In this document: piece by piece, positions 37,648 to 51,363 of the stretch
Layout of the letters: every line of letters starts with the position of its first letter
How positions within the stretch are numbered: position 1 is the first letter of the stretch
Source: Heterobasidion occidentale
Taxonomy: Eukaryota > Basidiomycota > Agaricomycetes > Russulales > Bondarzewiaceae
DNA length: 64,000 bases
Direction: 5' to 3'
Assembly: GCA_039111635.1 (NCBI GenBank)
Contig: JBCAQO010000008.1
Location: 930,001-994,000 of the forward strand
Notes under the pieces: model-generated
Database searches by the model: none
What the model was told of the DNA's origin: nothing
Seen by the model: only the letters and a program-made list of their open reading frames with translations
Position numbers and translations under genes: made by a program

Positions 37648-40600
37648 ATGCCTGCGGCCTACCCACTCCCTACAAATCTCTCTCCCGCCACCGTCACAAA
37701 CACTGCATCTCTTCTCCGCATCATCGCACTCGCCCTCATCTCAGGTGCAGCCATCGCCTCTCGTCTGTTTGCTGTAATCAACTTCGAAAGTATCATACAC
37801 GAATTGTGAGCCGCAGCGGTTTCTTTTATACTCACGGACCCACATGTCTGACGTGCAAACTTGTGTAGCGACCCATGGTTTAACTAGTGAGTGTCAGACC
37901 AATGTAAATGTGACGGCTTGACCGATACAGATGCCCTAGTCGCGCAACTAAAGTGTTAGCCGCGAAGGGATTCTACGTATGCGCTGCCATTGTCCCTATG
38001 TGCACTGCCAAAAGGCTAACTCATTTGTTAGGAATTTTGGAATTGGTTCGACCCCACAGCATGGTATCCACTTGGCCGTGTAGTGGGCGGTACCATCTAC
38101 CCAGGTCTCATGGCTACGAGCGGCGTCATCTACAACGTTCTCCACGCTCTAAACTTGCCTGTTGATATCCGCAATGTCTGCGTTCTGCTTGCGCCCGGCT
38201 TTAGTTCCCTTACGGCATGGGCTACCTACATGTGAGTCTTTTAGCATGCGCTCTCGTGCGTACGAATTTTCGCATCGTCGCGTCATTCAGTCAGTCAGCC
38301 GGTAGGCGATGCAGTAATTTCTGATATCTGGGCTGAGTAAATCCGACTTGGATTTTGAATCTGGCACTCAGAAGCCCTGCAATTAGACAGCATTGACTCT
38401 GAGAATCGAAATAACAATGTCAAATCCGGATGCTTATTACACTTTCATCCAAGGTTTACCAAGGAATTGAAAGATGCCAGCGCAGGACTCCTCGCCGCCG
38501 CTTTCATCGGCATCGTCCCAGGATACATCTCCCGTTCCGTCGCTGGTTCTTACGACAATGAAGCCATCGCCATCTTTCTCCTTATGTTCACTTTCTTTCT
38601 TTGGATCAAAGCACTCAAGCAGGGCAGTGCCCTCTTTGGTACCCTTGCTGCCTTGTTCTACTTCTACATGGTAGCCGCTTGGGGTAAGTCTTTATCACCG
38701 CATGTCCGCAAGTGATCTTGAACGGCTTAATTCTTTAAGGTGGTTATGCGTTTATTACAAACATGATCCCTCTGCATGCGCTGTCGCTCATCCTTATGGG
38801 TCGATACACTAGCCGCCTTTACGTAGCATACTCGTCTTGGTATGCTATCGGAACGCTGGCGAGCATGCAGGTCCCGTTCGTGGGTTTCCAACCTGTGCGC
38901 ACCAGTGAACATATGGGAGCCCTTGGTGCGTTCTACTCCTTCGTACTCACTGAATTTTAATCCATATTGTTGTATTCTAGGCGTATTCGGTCTTCTGCAG
39001 ATCGTCGCGTTTGTACAACTCGTCCGCTCGCATGTGTCGTCTAAGCAATTCCAGGATTTGCTCTTCGTCTCCGTCATTGCGGCCGGTCTCATCGGCACGT
39101 TTGGCATCGTAGGATTGACATACAAGGGCTGGATTGCACCGTGGACCGGTCGCTTTTATTCTCTTTGGGACACAGGTTACGCCAAAAAGTCGGTCAACAA
39201 AGCTTATTTTCTGTGCTATCCTAATGATGTTTCAGGTACATCCCCATCATCGCCTCCGTATCAGAGCACCAGCCGACAGCTTGGCCCTCATTCTTCATGG
39301 ACTTGCATATGCTCATCTTCCTCTTCCCCGCGGGCGTCGTGCTCTGCTTCCGCCAGCTTCGCGACGAGCACGTCTTCGTCATTATCTATGCATTCGTCGC
39401 TAGTTACTTCGCAGGTGTCATGGTCCGATTGATGCTGACTCTCACGCCAATCGTTTGTGTGTCCGCCGCCGTCGCGTTCTCGTCGCTTCTCGACACATAC
39501 ATCGATCCCACGGAGCCGGAGGTTCCCGAAGAGAAGGAAGAGGCCGATTCTGCGGTCTCTAGCGCGGATGGCGCGAAGAAGGCAAAGAAGGACAAGGCCG
39601 CACCTTCCTCTGCAGGCACCTCGGTTGGTGATTTGATTTCTGGCATCGTGGGCCAGTCCTCGGGCAAGAGCTCACACAAGAAGGGCGCGGCACCGAAGGA
39701 AAAGGGTATCTTCGGCGTCGATACACGGATAGCTGTCATCTTCAATGCAGTCTGCATGCTGTTGTTCTTCGTCGTGCACTGCACATGGGTTACCTCCAAC
39801 GCGTACTCTTCTCCCTCTGTCGTGCTTTCATCTCACACTGCAGACGGGCTCAACATCATTGATGACTTCCGGGAGGCTTATTATTGGCTCCGCCAGAACA
39901 CCCCTGAGACAGCTGTCGTCATGAGCTGGTGGGATTACGGATACCAGATCGCGGGTATGGCCGACAGGCCGACATTGGTAGACAACAACACATGGAACAA
40001 CAGTATGTCTCGTTCTATCCCCCTGAGGCGATAGTGATTCTTATTTCGTGCCCTACTTCGCGCAGCCCACATCGCCACAGTCGGCAAGGCGATGTCGAGC
40101 CCCGAGGAAGTTGCATACCCGATTTTGCGGAAACACGACGTCGACTACGTCCTTGTCATCTTCGGCGGGCTCATTGGATACTCCGGCGACGACATCAACA
40201 AATTCCTATGGATGGTCCGAATCGCGCAGGGCGTGTGGCCGGACGAGATCCAGGAGCCCAAGTATTTCACGCCGACGGGTGACTATCGCGTCGACGACCA
40301 GGCTTCGCCCGCGATGAAGAACAGCCTGATGTACAAGATGTCGTACTACCGGTGCGTCTTTGTTTTTTTTCGCGTGTGCGTTGGATCTGGAGTTGACCGC
40401 GCTTTGTCAATCAGGTTCACGGAGCTGTTCGGTGGTCAGCAAGCTGTAGATCGCGTCCGTGGGCAGAACATGCCCAAGGTCGGGCCGACTCTGGACTATC
40501 TCGGTGCGTGTCCTCCGTCTTCTTTATCCTACAACACTCATGTCTCGCTTTGGTCACACAGAGGAAGCCTTCACCACAGAGAACTGGATCGTGCGTATTT

Positions 40601-40772
40601 TTCTCACGTGGTTGAGGTTGCAATTTTGACTGAGTGCTTTGCGCAGGTCCGGATCTACCAAGTGAAGAAAGAGGACCCGCTCGGCCGCGACCTCAAAAGC
40701 GCCAATGCGTTCGCGCAGGGCAAAAAGAGGAAGCGGACAAAGCCGCCGGTGAGGCGAAAGGCGGCAGCGTAG
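37648..40772 (+). CDS. STT3: Oligosaccharyltransferase catalytic subunit STT3
   Basis: Catalytic subunit of the ER oligosaccharyltransferase, which moves the dolichol-linked glycan to Asn in N-X-S/T sequons. Twelve exons: 37648-37805, 37869-37886, 37940-37976, 38032-38231, 38454-38683, 38740-38925, 38981-39188, 39236-40002, 40066-40351, 40415-40503, 40562-40590, 40647-40772. Key motifs are the first DXD-type FDPWFNYR across an 18-nt microexon, [11 protein letters not shown] (second acidic motif), [10 protein letters not shown], the acceptor-binding SWWDYGYQI with NNTWNN, and the DINKFLWM (DK-type) helix. Many membrane helices lie before 39450. A Lys/Ala-rich luminal-loop insert (39530-39720) precedes the catalytic globular domain, and the C-terminus is very basic ([13 protein letters not shown]). 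Confidence 0.97.
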
Positions 40773-41414
40773 ATGCATGTGTGTGTGGAATACCGTGTGC
40801 GCTGTCACACAGTGCCTTGCGAACTTTTTATTGTATGCTCTTTGCTGTGGACTTCGCAACATATATTGCTCTGGAGCGAGCTGCCTCGACTTTGGCTTTT
40901 AGAAGACCGCTACGCTCGACCCAAGCGAAGCGGACGAGCGACCGACGATCAGCTTCTGCACATTCTACCTTGATATGTGTCAACTTTGTTATCGTATATG
41001 CAGTGCGCTGCAACACAACAATCAGCATGAATCACGGACTACGCTCTACCTCAACAAACAGCGACGTGCGTGGGTTTACTTCGGTAACGCACCTGACACA
41101 ATTCTTCGTGCCAGGCTGAGGTAAAGATCTTGAGAGTGTCATGAGTGTAGTAAAAATATATTAAAGGCTATAAAACAACATCTTGTGGTGGAAATGCATG
41201 TGGAGGAGTGGGGTGGATTGCATGTGAGAGCTGATGAGGATGCGTCGACGGATGATTGCGATGGAACGATAACTTCTATGTATACAATACAGAATTAGAG
41301 GGAAAGATGATGAATCATGCGCCTGAACCGATGAGTAATATTATTAGGTCGTTGTTGGATGGTGGACTATGAAAAACATCGCTCGATTAGCGCTGTTCGT
41401 TTAGAGAGGGCAAA
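40773..41414. other. Convergent intergenic region, STT3 and F-box gene
   Basis: About 640 nt holding the 3' flanks of two converging genes. No coding signal seen. Confidence 0.55.
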
Positions 41415-42739
41415 TTACGCACTGCGAGGAAGACGACTCCGTCGAGCAGTCGGCATTGGAAATATCAATTGCCCCTCGAAATCTTCAAGACGGAATTTAC
41501 AGGAGGATAGGAACGGAAATCCCACATCACGTCCTTCGGCCACGTACCGCCTCAAGTGGCGCGCGCGTCGTGGTTCTAAAATGCGCACGACTTTGAGGGA
41601 AGGTGCATGCGTGTTGGAGAGGCAACGGAAGAGCTGATGGAAGTCTCCCGGGTTGCTGACCTGGTGTCGATCGAAGTAGAGTCCTAGATGGGTGATGGGA
41701 GGAAGGGAGAGACCGTTAGGATTCAGAGAGCGCCAGCTCGTGCTGCCCAATATAAGTGTGAGGTGGGTCAGTGAAAGGCAGTAGTCCGCGAATAGGTTGA
41801 GCGCGATCTGTGTCCAGTCGTAAGGAGTAAACCTTGCGTCCAGCTGGATTGATTCGAGATATCGGCCCTGGATGGTGAGAAAGTGGCACATGGCCGCGAC
41901 AGAGTTCTCTGTGTTGTGGCCGTGTCTAGAGAAGAGAGCGTGGCGAAGAGAAGGACGGGCAGGGGTATGTTCTAAGTGCAGCGAGGCGCAGCCTGCTGGT
42001 GTAGAGCAGATGCTCAGAAAGGAAGGCTCCGAGACTCTCAGCAGATCAATAGGGCACAAGCCCTTGCATCCACCGAAGTCTCCGAGTGAGACGGCTCGGA
42101 GTTCGCGACAGCTCTCGAGGAGATTTATGCAATCGCTCGCGCGGAGATGGAGGCCAGAATCTCGTTGAAAATACAATTTCCGCAACGAGCATTTCGACGT
42201 CGCGATTAGGCTGTCCACGACGAAGCTCGGAATATAGAGATCGAGAGTGTTCGTGTGGACGGAAAGGATTTCCAAGTTTGGCATACAACTCAGGATGTCT
42301 GCCAAGCACTGAAAACCGACTTCGTCAAAAGATGGATCATAGTAGTTGGTGCGTGTCATAACCAGACGACGTGTCCACGATCCAAGAGCGCGTCCACCAG
42401 AGGCGCTGGTTTCCGCGACCTGTTTCGACTTTCGGATCGTGTCTCGGAGGGAGCGAACTGAGGTCGATTTCGGTGGCCCGATGAAGACGGCTTCATAGAG
42501 GAGAGGGGTTGCGAGCCAATAAAAGTCTTTGCAAACTTGCACAAGAGCCCGCTTTGTTACAAGTGCCGATTTCGCTGTAGACGAAAGCCATTCGTACTCC
42601 GAATGAGGAGCAAGGCATTCGGTGAGTCGAACGGATCCAGTGCTTCAGTTTCAAGGATTCCTGGCATAACCGTAGCAAGTTGGAATACACGAAGCCAAAG
42701 TTCTGCAGGGAGCCGCATGCTGCTCGTTTCTGTTGACAT
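41415..42739 (-). CDS. F-box/leucine-rich-like protein
   Basis: Probable substrate adaptor of an SCF ubiquitin ligase. Starts MSTETSSMRLPAELWLRVFQ at 42739, an F-box with the usual LP.ELW...F pattern, and continues with SALVTKRALVQVCKDFYWLA, the second half of the F-box. Leucine-rich, irregular repeats follow, such as MPNLEILSVHTN, LRKLYFQRDSG, LESCRELRAVSLGD, and LTHLTLILG, ending at 41415. These large families are typical of Agaricomycetes. The frame shifts by one base inside the F-box near 42615: the two halves fit the family only if one C is added to a short C run. So either the gene is broken or the assembly has an indel. Target unknown. Confidence 0.8.
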
Positions 42740-43895
42740 TACGAACTACTTAACAGTAAGTTGAGTCGGTATGCGTGATTATTGGTTCTGGCTTACATCG
42801 AGCAATACAAACAAAGGATGGCACTTGTTCAAGATGGCGGATGTGCCAAATAATCCTGTAATACGAACACAATGCATCAAAAACCACGCAGAGGATTACA
42901 TGTGACGTCAATTGCGTACCTCGAAGGCTGAGGTGAGTGGCCCAATCGATGCCCTTTGGTCTCAGATAGAGTTGGATGGCCTCGTAGAGAAAATTAAGAC
43001 CGGCTCAACAGCAAAGGATGGGAGTCAGGACTCAGCCAGACGTTGTGAGTGTTAGAAAGATGGGGGTCGCCGCGAGGGAACGTTGTTCAAACGAAGGTGG
43101 AGTGAGGTAACGACTTAAAAATGAGGAGGGTGGCTATGACCCAATTTGGTAACCAAGTAAGATCGAGGGTGAAGAGCTTTGCCGGTCGATCGCAAATGTA
43201 TTGTGAAGATAATTCTACGGGTCAAGGAAAAGAACACAACATTCCGGAGCACCTCACTCTTCGGACTATGGAGATTCAAAGCCGAGGGGTACCCTTTCAC
43301 GGCTGGGGATCGATTGGGTGCAGACCGCTTAAGCCTAAGACCGCATATCTAGTCGTCAGTCCGAGGAATCAAAACCAACAATCAAGAGTCAACAGCCTTC
43401 CTCAAAAGGCGAATACGGATATTTGGGACTCGGGAAGGGCTTGAGAAGTCGAACGCCGTAAGATTCAATACCTGCTCTCATGCTGTTCCTCGGACCAATG
43501 CTAGGGTAGTAGTAGTCGAAGGGAGATATAGCTTAGCGACAAACAAGAAGTGCAAGGAACACATGCAGGTGCGGCTCTTACTGATGATACTCGATGACCC
43601 ACTGATGATACTCGATACCTTATGAGTTTTCCAACTTGATGTCGTTTGGATAGTGTGTCTACCGAGTGAGTACTAGATAGACAAGAGCCATTTAGCGTTT
43701 TTATCCGCGGACATTTGGAAAAACAATATGACCAAAAATCAGTTTCGTTACAATCCTCAACCATAAAAGGACCGAATGAGCACATGATAGGGCTCAGCAA
43801 ACTACGTAATCAGCCTATTGAGCCAATTGCATACATTTGTCGGAAACTCAACTTCATTTCTTCCAAAGGCTCCAGTTACTTAGAGCTAGCCGTCA
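42740..43895. other. Divergent intergenic region, F-box gene and deacetylase
   Basis: About 1.15 kb without a supportable gene. Contains an imperfect 21-nt tandem duplication at 43580-43617. It presumably holds both promoters. Confidence 0.5.
43580..43617. repeat. Tandem duplication of a 21-nt unit
   Basis: The unit ACTGATGATACTCGATGACCC is followed at once by a second copy that matches over 17 nt. Non-coding, upstream of the deacetylase gene. Confidence 0.75.
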
Positions 43896-46879
43896 ATGGA
43901 CCCAACCCGAAACGAAGGACCGTCTCACATCTCCATGGATGTAGACGTCCCACCAGTACCAGATAACGCGGCTGTCTCTCGAGGAGCCTCGGAAGAAGGG
44001 AGAGCTTCATCTGTTCCTGTCCCCGCCAGTGACCTCGCCGTCGGCTATGTCTACGCGCCAGAAATGCTCTTACATAGCTTTGAAAGTAGTGACCCTGATG
44101 CCGATCATCCAGAACGGCCAGAGCGTATAGCCAAGATCCACGAGATCCTCATGGAGAACGGGTGCATCGTGAGGATGAAGAAGATTCCGATACGACGCGT
44201 GAAACGCGAGGAAGTACTTCTCGTCCACAGCGAGCTGCATTGGAATTCCGTGCTTAGACTTCAATGTGAGTGCGTCAATGCTTGAGGAAACCTCTTAGCC
44301 TCTACTGTGAATTTTTTAGTGATTCAAAATATACTGACAATCGGGTGGCATCTTCGACGTAGCACTCACTCCTCAAGATATCGTTAATTCCGAACAATAT
44401 TACAATGATCTCTCGCTTTATGTCCATGTGGAAACTCCGAACAGTGCCCGACTAAGCTGTGGTGGCGTTATTGAAGCAGCTCTTGCAGTTGCGCGAAATG
44501 AGCTCAAGAAATCTTTCGCCATTGTGCGTCCGCCTGGCCATCACGCTGAACCAGATAAAGCCATGGGCTTCTGTTTCTTTAACAATGTCGCTGTTGCGAC
44601 TAAGGTTGTGCAACAGATGACTTCCATCAAGAGAATATTGATACTTGACTGGTGAAGTACATTCGGTATTTTGACGCTGAGTTTGCTTGCTGATTTGTGT
44701 ATCACAGGGACGTCCACCACGGTATGTCTTAATTGAAGAGAATTTACCTATGCCTTTCTAGTGTTTTGCCTTTTTCAGGCAACGGGACTCAGCGGGCATT
44801 CAATGATGACCCGTCGGTGCTTTATATCTCGCTCCATCGGTACGATGGCGGCCAGTTCTATCCTTGTGGGCAATTCGGCAGCCTTGTATCCTGCGGTGAA
44901 GGGGCAGGGCTTGGCTAGTAAGATACATCAGTATCTATCAATCACACTTGATCTAATCTTTATCAGCTCCGTCAACATTCCTTGGCCGGAGAAAGGGATG
45001 CGGGACGCCGACTATATACACGCGTTCCAAAAGATCGTGATGCCTATCGCTTTGGAATTTGCTCCAGAGCTTGTAATCAGTGCGTCTTCTTGAGCTCGTC
45101 TCAGCTTTTCGTCTGAAGCACGGGCAGTTTCTGCTGGTTTCGATGCCGCCGACGGGGATGAACTTGGCCAGTGTCATGTTACACCCGCAGGATATGCGCA
45201 CATGACCCACATGTTGTCTGGACTGGCGGGCGGTCGCTTAGTAGTTGCACTTGAGGTGAGAAGAATTTGACATCGGTGTATCAACATATACCGATTTGTC
45301 CAAGGGAGGCTATAATCTAGAATCAATCTCAGCCTCTGCGCTGGCGGTGGGCCGGACAATTCTTGGGGAGTCGCCTCCCGAGATGCCGCCACTGGTTGCG
45401 TCAGAAAATGCCACGGAGACAGTTTGGCAGGTGGCCATGGAGCAAAGCAAGTATTGGAAAAATGTCGACCCAAAAGCTTGCGAGCCGCGCGAAGGTATGT
45501 GACCTCTTCTTCGAAGCAAAGCTAATGCATTTAGACATGAGTGTTCATAGATATCGAGGAAATCACATTTTCCATTCCAGGTAAGTGTTTCTCTTCGTTT
45601 ACGCGAAATAATGTAATGTAATCTCTTTTCTCAAAGAACTGTTAAAAGCCCATCGTCAAGAGTACATGTACCGACAGTTCGATATGCTTGAGGTCCCTTT
45701 GATGGACGATGAACATCAAGAAAGGTTCTCGTCCCAAGTAATGTGTTCGTAAGTAAGCCTCGATAGCTTTCGCGAACGTCGTCTTGAGAAGCTTCAAGCG
45801 CAGACTTGATGGATAACGATGTCCTTGTGATCTTTGCCCACGAATTGTATGTCATATAGCTCCATCATATCGCGCAATTGATCGCTCAAACAAAATCTTT
45901 TCTTAGCGGCAACCTTCGAGTGGAGTTGGCGAACAGTGCTACATGTGATCTTCGCATGGAGCATGGATATCTGGTTGGTGACGGCTCGGCTTCGTCAGTC
46001 AACTATGATTCAATCGGTGTCCTTCTGCCTTTTAGATCGATGTTTCAAAGCAAATTGTCGAATGGGTGCGACAGGAAGGCTATGCCCTTTTGGACGTCAA
46101 TCTCTTCCCAAAACCTCCCTCACTTCGGCAGCATCCGGTAGCACCACATCTATGATCATATCGCCTTCACTAATGATAACACCAGTATGCCCCTAAACCA
46201 TCCGAGGAGTATGCCAGAGAAGTCATGATTTATCTATGGGACAACTATGTCATGTAAGTGGCGTAGGATTATCTATTCTAGTTACTCGGCCTTATCTTAA
46301 CAGGTTGTCGAATGCCAAGAGGATAATACTGCTGGGTCATGGGCCTGGTGTCGTCGCCGTGTCCGAACTTCTTAATCATCGAAGTATATCTGTCTGCTAC
46401 GCTTCTCATTCATTACTCTAATGCGTTTTTGTGGACAGCAACGGCCGTCCAGAGATATGTACAGTTGGTCATCCAGATTGTAGGATACGCCAAAATTCCA
46501 TTGATTCCTAGAAAAGACACCGAGGTGACTTCTTGGTACGGAAAGGTTTGTGATAGTCCATACCATCCCTCTTGCTCGTTGTTTCATATGAACAATTGTC
46601 CAGCACTCTCTCGTGATCGTCCCGGAAGACCATCAGATATTCCGCGCAAGCAAGAAAATTCTTCAACGGCACGGAAAAGTTGTCCAAATAGGTTAGTAGC
46701 GATGGTTGTCCACTGACTGCAATCTGAATCCTGACTATCTTGTAGCCAATGAAGTGAAGTCCGTGAAGATCATGATTCGTGCCTTCCCTATGATCAAAGA
46801 TTATGTCAAACATTTCTTTGGAAGCACTACCCACCAAACGCACGAAGCCCCAGTTGCGACCGACATGTCAGATTTATAG
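43896..46879 (+). CDS. HDA1: Class II histone deacetylase (Hda1/Clr3) with Arb2-like tail
   Basis: Zinc-dependent lysine deacetylase expected to act in heterochromatin silencing. Start ATG is at 43896 and stop TAG at 46877-46879; about ten exons. The catalytic domain shows [35 protein letters not shown] (charge-relay His pair), ILDWDVHHGNGTQ (zinc Asp and His, across introns at 44655-44780), [44 protein letters not shown] (second zinc Asp), and [12 protein letters not shown] with the transition-state glycines. The C-terminal half (45500-46860) contains [18 protein letters not shown], matching the alpha/beta-hydrolase-like Arb2 domain fused to Clr3/Hda1 proteins. The full zinc site and His pair are intact, so it is probably active. 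Confidence 0.94.
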
Positions 46880-47090
46880 GCACTTCTATCGAAGATCGTC
46901 GCGCTTCATGTGTATACTATTGTACCCATCTTCACGATTCACATAGTCTTGTCAATGCCTGTCTGAGACACAAGAGCAATCCACAGTGATCTCCTCGAAA
47001 TCATGACCATGCTTCAAACAGCGTATAGCAGACAAACACTTGTTCATTGACGCAACAGTAACACAAACGGACATGGGATAGTCTAGTGGC

Positions 47091-47810
<720 letters not shown>

Positions 47811-48184
47811 GTTCTGTGTGATGCAAGGTGGATAAGAACCAGGTAATTACGCAGGGCCCCAAATACGCACCGGACGCCTCTGTCTATCCAACGAACTCAA
47901 CGGTGGAGTCTTTGACAAAAGGCAAGAGCCGCTTTAGTGATGACTGAGGGAAGACGCGCAGTCGAGCGATATATATCCACTTGGATTAGTAAGCCAAGCT
48001 CTCTGTTGATGGTCCGTGCGTGGGAGAATAAAGAAGATTGTAACTCCGAGTCGAATTACGTGAGACACGCGTCGCGTCAGCCTTCGACGCGTCGAGCACT
48101 TATTCCGACTCATACGTGCTTTCATCCCATCAGCCGAGTACTAGTATTACCGTCGACCGATTCACGTTCTTGGTGAATTAAACT

Positions 48185-49591
48185 ATGAATATTGATCAAG
48201 AAATGCAACCCGCTCAGCTGGCTCTATCTTCTCTGGCCAAAGGGAAAGGAAAGGCTGTCGACCGGCAGGAAGATGAGAATTTGCCATGGTGGGCAACAAT
48301 TCATTCATGGCTTATAGACGCTTACTCACTTGAAGACAATTCAGGGTGGAGAAATATCGTCCGGTAACACTGGACGACGTTGTTTCACATAAGGATATCA
48401 CGAGCACTAGTAAGTCATGTTCAATGACCTGATCTGCCGTCACTCACGGTTGGTCTTGTCTGAAGTTGAGAAATTTATTGAGAAGAACCGACTGCCGCAT
48501 CTCTTGTTCTATGGACCTCCCGGTACTGGAAAGACATCGACGATCTTGGCTGTGGCACGCCGAATATATGGCCCGGGTTTCCGTAAACAGATCTTGGAGG
48601 TGCGTCATCTTCACATCTTTCTACAGGATAATCACCATCCCATGCATTCTCATCTAGCTAAACGCATCGGATGATCGTGGAATCGACATTGTTCGCGAGC
48701 AGATCAAGCAATTTGCCGAGACACGCACTCTATTTGCGAAAGGCTACAAACTGATCATTCTCGATGAAGCCGACATGATGACGACCGCTGCCCAAGCCGC
48801 ATTGCGCAGGGTAATCGAGCAGTACACGAAAAACGTCCGATTCTGCATAATTTGTAACTATGTCAACAAGATCATCCCCGCTATCCAGAGTCGGTGTACA
48901 CGATTTCGGTTCTCGCCTTTACCAATACCCGAAGTAGAAAAGCGTGTCGACCACGTCGTTCAGTCAGAACAGTGCGTCTGTCTCATTCCCGATATATGCC
49001 AGCTCGCAGACCTTGATTCGTCCAAACTGCAGGGTGAACCTGACTGAAGACGGAAAGAAAGCACTCCTGAAGCTGTCAAAAGGAGACATGCGAAGAGCGC
49101 TGAACGTTCTTCAGGCATGTCACGCAGCATATGATCGCACAAGCGAAACGGAGATATATACCTGTACTGGTAATCCGCATCCCGCAGACATCGAAACCGT
49201 CGTCCATTCCATGATGGCAGACGAGTTCACAACCTCATACCAAAGTACGTTACCCCAATCCTCAACCGCTTTCCCTGGTCAAATACCTACCATCACTATA
49301 GTGATCACTGCCCTGAAAACCGAACGTGGTCTTGCACTCCAAGATCTCTTGATAGGCGCGTATGAATACATTGAGACCATTGAATTGCCCCCCGCGGCGC
49401 GAGTTTATCTATTGGATCACCTTGCCACGACAGAGTAAGTGCTGGTATTTTGGATTTAAATCCTCCTCCTCGGCTCACGTGTATCGGGCAGACATCGCCT
49501 AGCCGGAGGCGCGAGTGAAAAAATGCAACTGACTGCTCTGTTGGGCGCGTTCAAGAACGCAGTAGAGCTGACGCAGAAAGACACATCATGA
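48185..49591 (+). CDS. RFC3: Replication factor C subunit 3 (RFC5 in human nomenclature)
   Basis: Small AAA+ subunit of the clamp loader that places PCNA on DNA. Starts [17 protein letters not shown]; the first intron splits the conserved Trp of [21 protein letters not shown]. Next are [20 protein letters not shown] (Walker A), [40 protein letters not shown] (Walker B, RFC box V), [14 protein letters not shown] (SRC arginine finger), and the sensor-2 region [18 protein letters not shown]. The C-terminal collar domain runs to TGA at 49589-49591. Six or seven exons. All ATPase residues are intact. Confidence 0.96.
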
Positions 49592-50165
49592 ATGATTCAT
49601 TTCGTTCTGTATGTGCACTTCTCTCGTGTCATCTATCCTCCTTGTCCGGAATCATATTTATATGTAGCAACCTGTCGGAGAAATAAGACGAGCAGCACAT
49701 CTTGTTTCTCACGTTCACCAAGTCAATATCCTGTGCGACAGATTCCACGACTATAGTTTGAGAGCTCATTATGAGAGACAATCGATGAGAACAGGATCAA
49801 GGTCGACAGGAAGAGGTGCTTATGAACTGATAAATCCAACATGTTGTAAATTGCCAGTCTGGGCTCGTGTTCTGACGACACTCACTGTCACACGACCGTT
49901 TTGTTGACTTGCAGGCGCCAAAGACGTGTTTATACCTGTGCGCGCAGGAAGCCAGAGAGAGAGAGAAAGAGATTCTCCACGGGGAAGAGGATGCAACAGG
50001 TTGAACGCAGTCTGTAGCACAGCATGTGTTCACCCTTGACAGCAGATATACTCTGGACCATGATTCCATTCACCCGCCCTCTTTCTCAACCATACAAAAG
50101 ATCAGTTGCCAGTCCATCTGTTCAATGATCAGTCGTGATCAGCAAATCAAATTTTCGCAGCTAAC
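49592..50165. other. Convergent intergenic region, RFC3 and LPMO
   Basis: About 570 nt between converging genes. No supportable gene; a short AG-rich run occurs near 49950. Confidence 0.55.
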
Positions 50166-51298
50166 TCACACAGCAGGTCCCGGAATCGGGTACGCGGAAG
50201 TGTCTATCAGTACATCAGAGCAGGCTTCAGAGTGGCATAAGTCGTTTGTGCGCACTGGTGTAAACATCGTACACAATACCCGGAGTGGTAGGGGTGTACG
50301 CGCCGGGGAAGGAAACAAATGACGTTGGAAGCTTTGTGCCGGAGCCAGTGACTTGAAGTTGGATGCAAGACGGGTAGAATTGAGCGCCAGGGCAGGTGTA
50401 CGCTGTCCAATAACTGTGAGAGATCATATGGCCACTGCTTCTGGGAAAAGCTACTCACCGGAATGCAACGCGATGCTAGCATGGTTTGTAAGATGAGTTG
50501 GTCATACTAACAGGAAGCCTGCGAGACCCACATTTCGTGCCTCACGATGTACTGACCAGCCTGGAGGTTGGCAGGAACGGTGATCGTATAGATGCTTTGG
50601 TTCGCCGACAATATGTCGGTTGATGCCCACTTTCCATCGGACGTCTTCCCAGCCTCCGCGACCTTGAACCATACAGCCCTACAGTATTTCAGTGACGGGA
50701 TAAAACTGTTGTTTTGAACAGATTCGAGACGTACGATGTACCAGGCAACCACTGAGTGATGTCTGAAGGGGCCTTTGCCATGTACGTGATCATAGGACCC
50801 TGGGACAGAGTCTTAATATAAAGAAAATAGACAGTGAAACAGACTCACAACGTGGGAGTCAGGCCATGTCGTCCAGTTGAGATTGACCTGCTGTCCAGCG
50901 GCAACGGTTCCATAGATCGGCGCAGGGGCACTACCGACTATTCCATCTGCCGAGTCTCCGTTGCATTGCAAACTAGCTCCGCCCCATGCATTCAGGTGCA
51001 TTTCTCTTATATGTAAAAGGAAAACATACTCGATCAGAGTCACATCCTGGACGGGGCCTAGGGACCACAAGCAATAGTCAAAATCATGTGGCATCGTGTA
51101 ATAGGAAGACGGTCCACCGTTCCCTGGGATCTTGCGGATGATACGTTGAGGGACTGGGTTATAGTACGGATCGGTGTACGGCAGGTAGCCGGTATAATGC
51201 GTAGAGCCAACGACGACGTCTTGAACGTAGCCGTGCGCTCGCACAGAAGGAAGCGGAGATGTGATGATGGCAGCGAAAGCCAGCGCGAGAGCGAACAT
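50166..51298 (-). CDS. AA9 lytic polysaccharide monooxygenase (secreted)
   Basis: Copper enzyme that cleaves cellulose or related glucans by oxidation. Start ATG at 51296-51298 gives a signal peptide of about 20 residues (MFALALAFAAIITSPLPSVRA) directly followed by the mature N-terminal His of HGYVQDVVV, the first arm of the copper histidine brace. Next are YYNPVPQRIIRKIPGNGPVQDVTL, LQCNGD, the second copper His in WTTWPDSHVGPMITY, YIVRHEIIALHSA, and the axial Tyr in CPGAQFYPSCIQLQVTGSG. The mature protein ends SAYPIPGPAV at TGA 50166-50168, so there is no cellulose-binding module. Small introns split each of these blocks. Supports a plant-litter or wood-decay lifestyle. Confidence 0.95.
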
Positions 51299-51356
51299 GA
51301 TGCAGATTTTCGATATCAAGAGATCCTCGCAGAGCAACCCTCAAGGTATCCAGTCC

Positions 51357-51363
51357 CTTTATA
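51357..51363 (-). promoter_or_regulatory. TATA box of the LPMO gene
   Basis: TATAAAG on the minus strand about 60 nt upstream of the ATG, typical of inducible secreted-enzyme genes. Confidence 0.65.
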
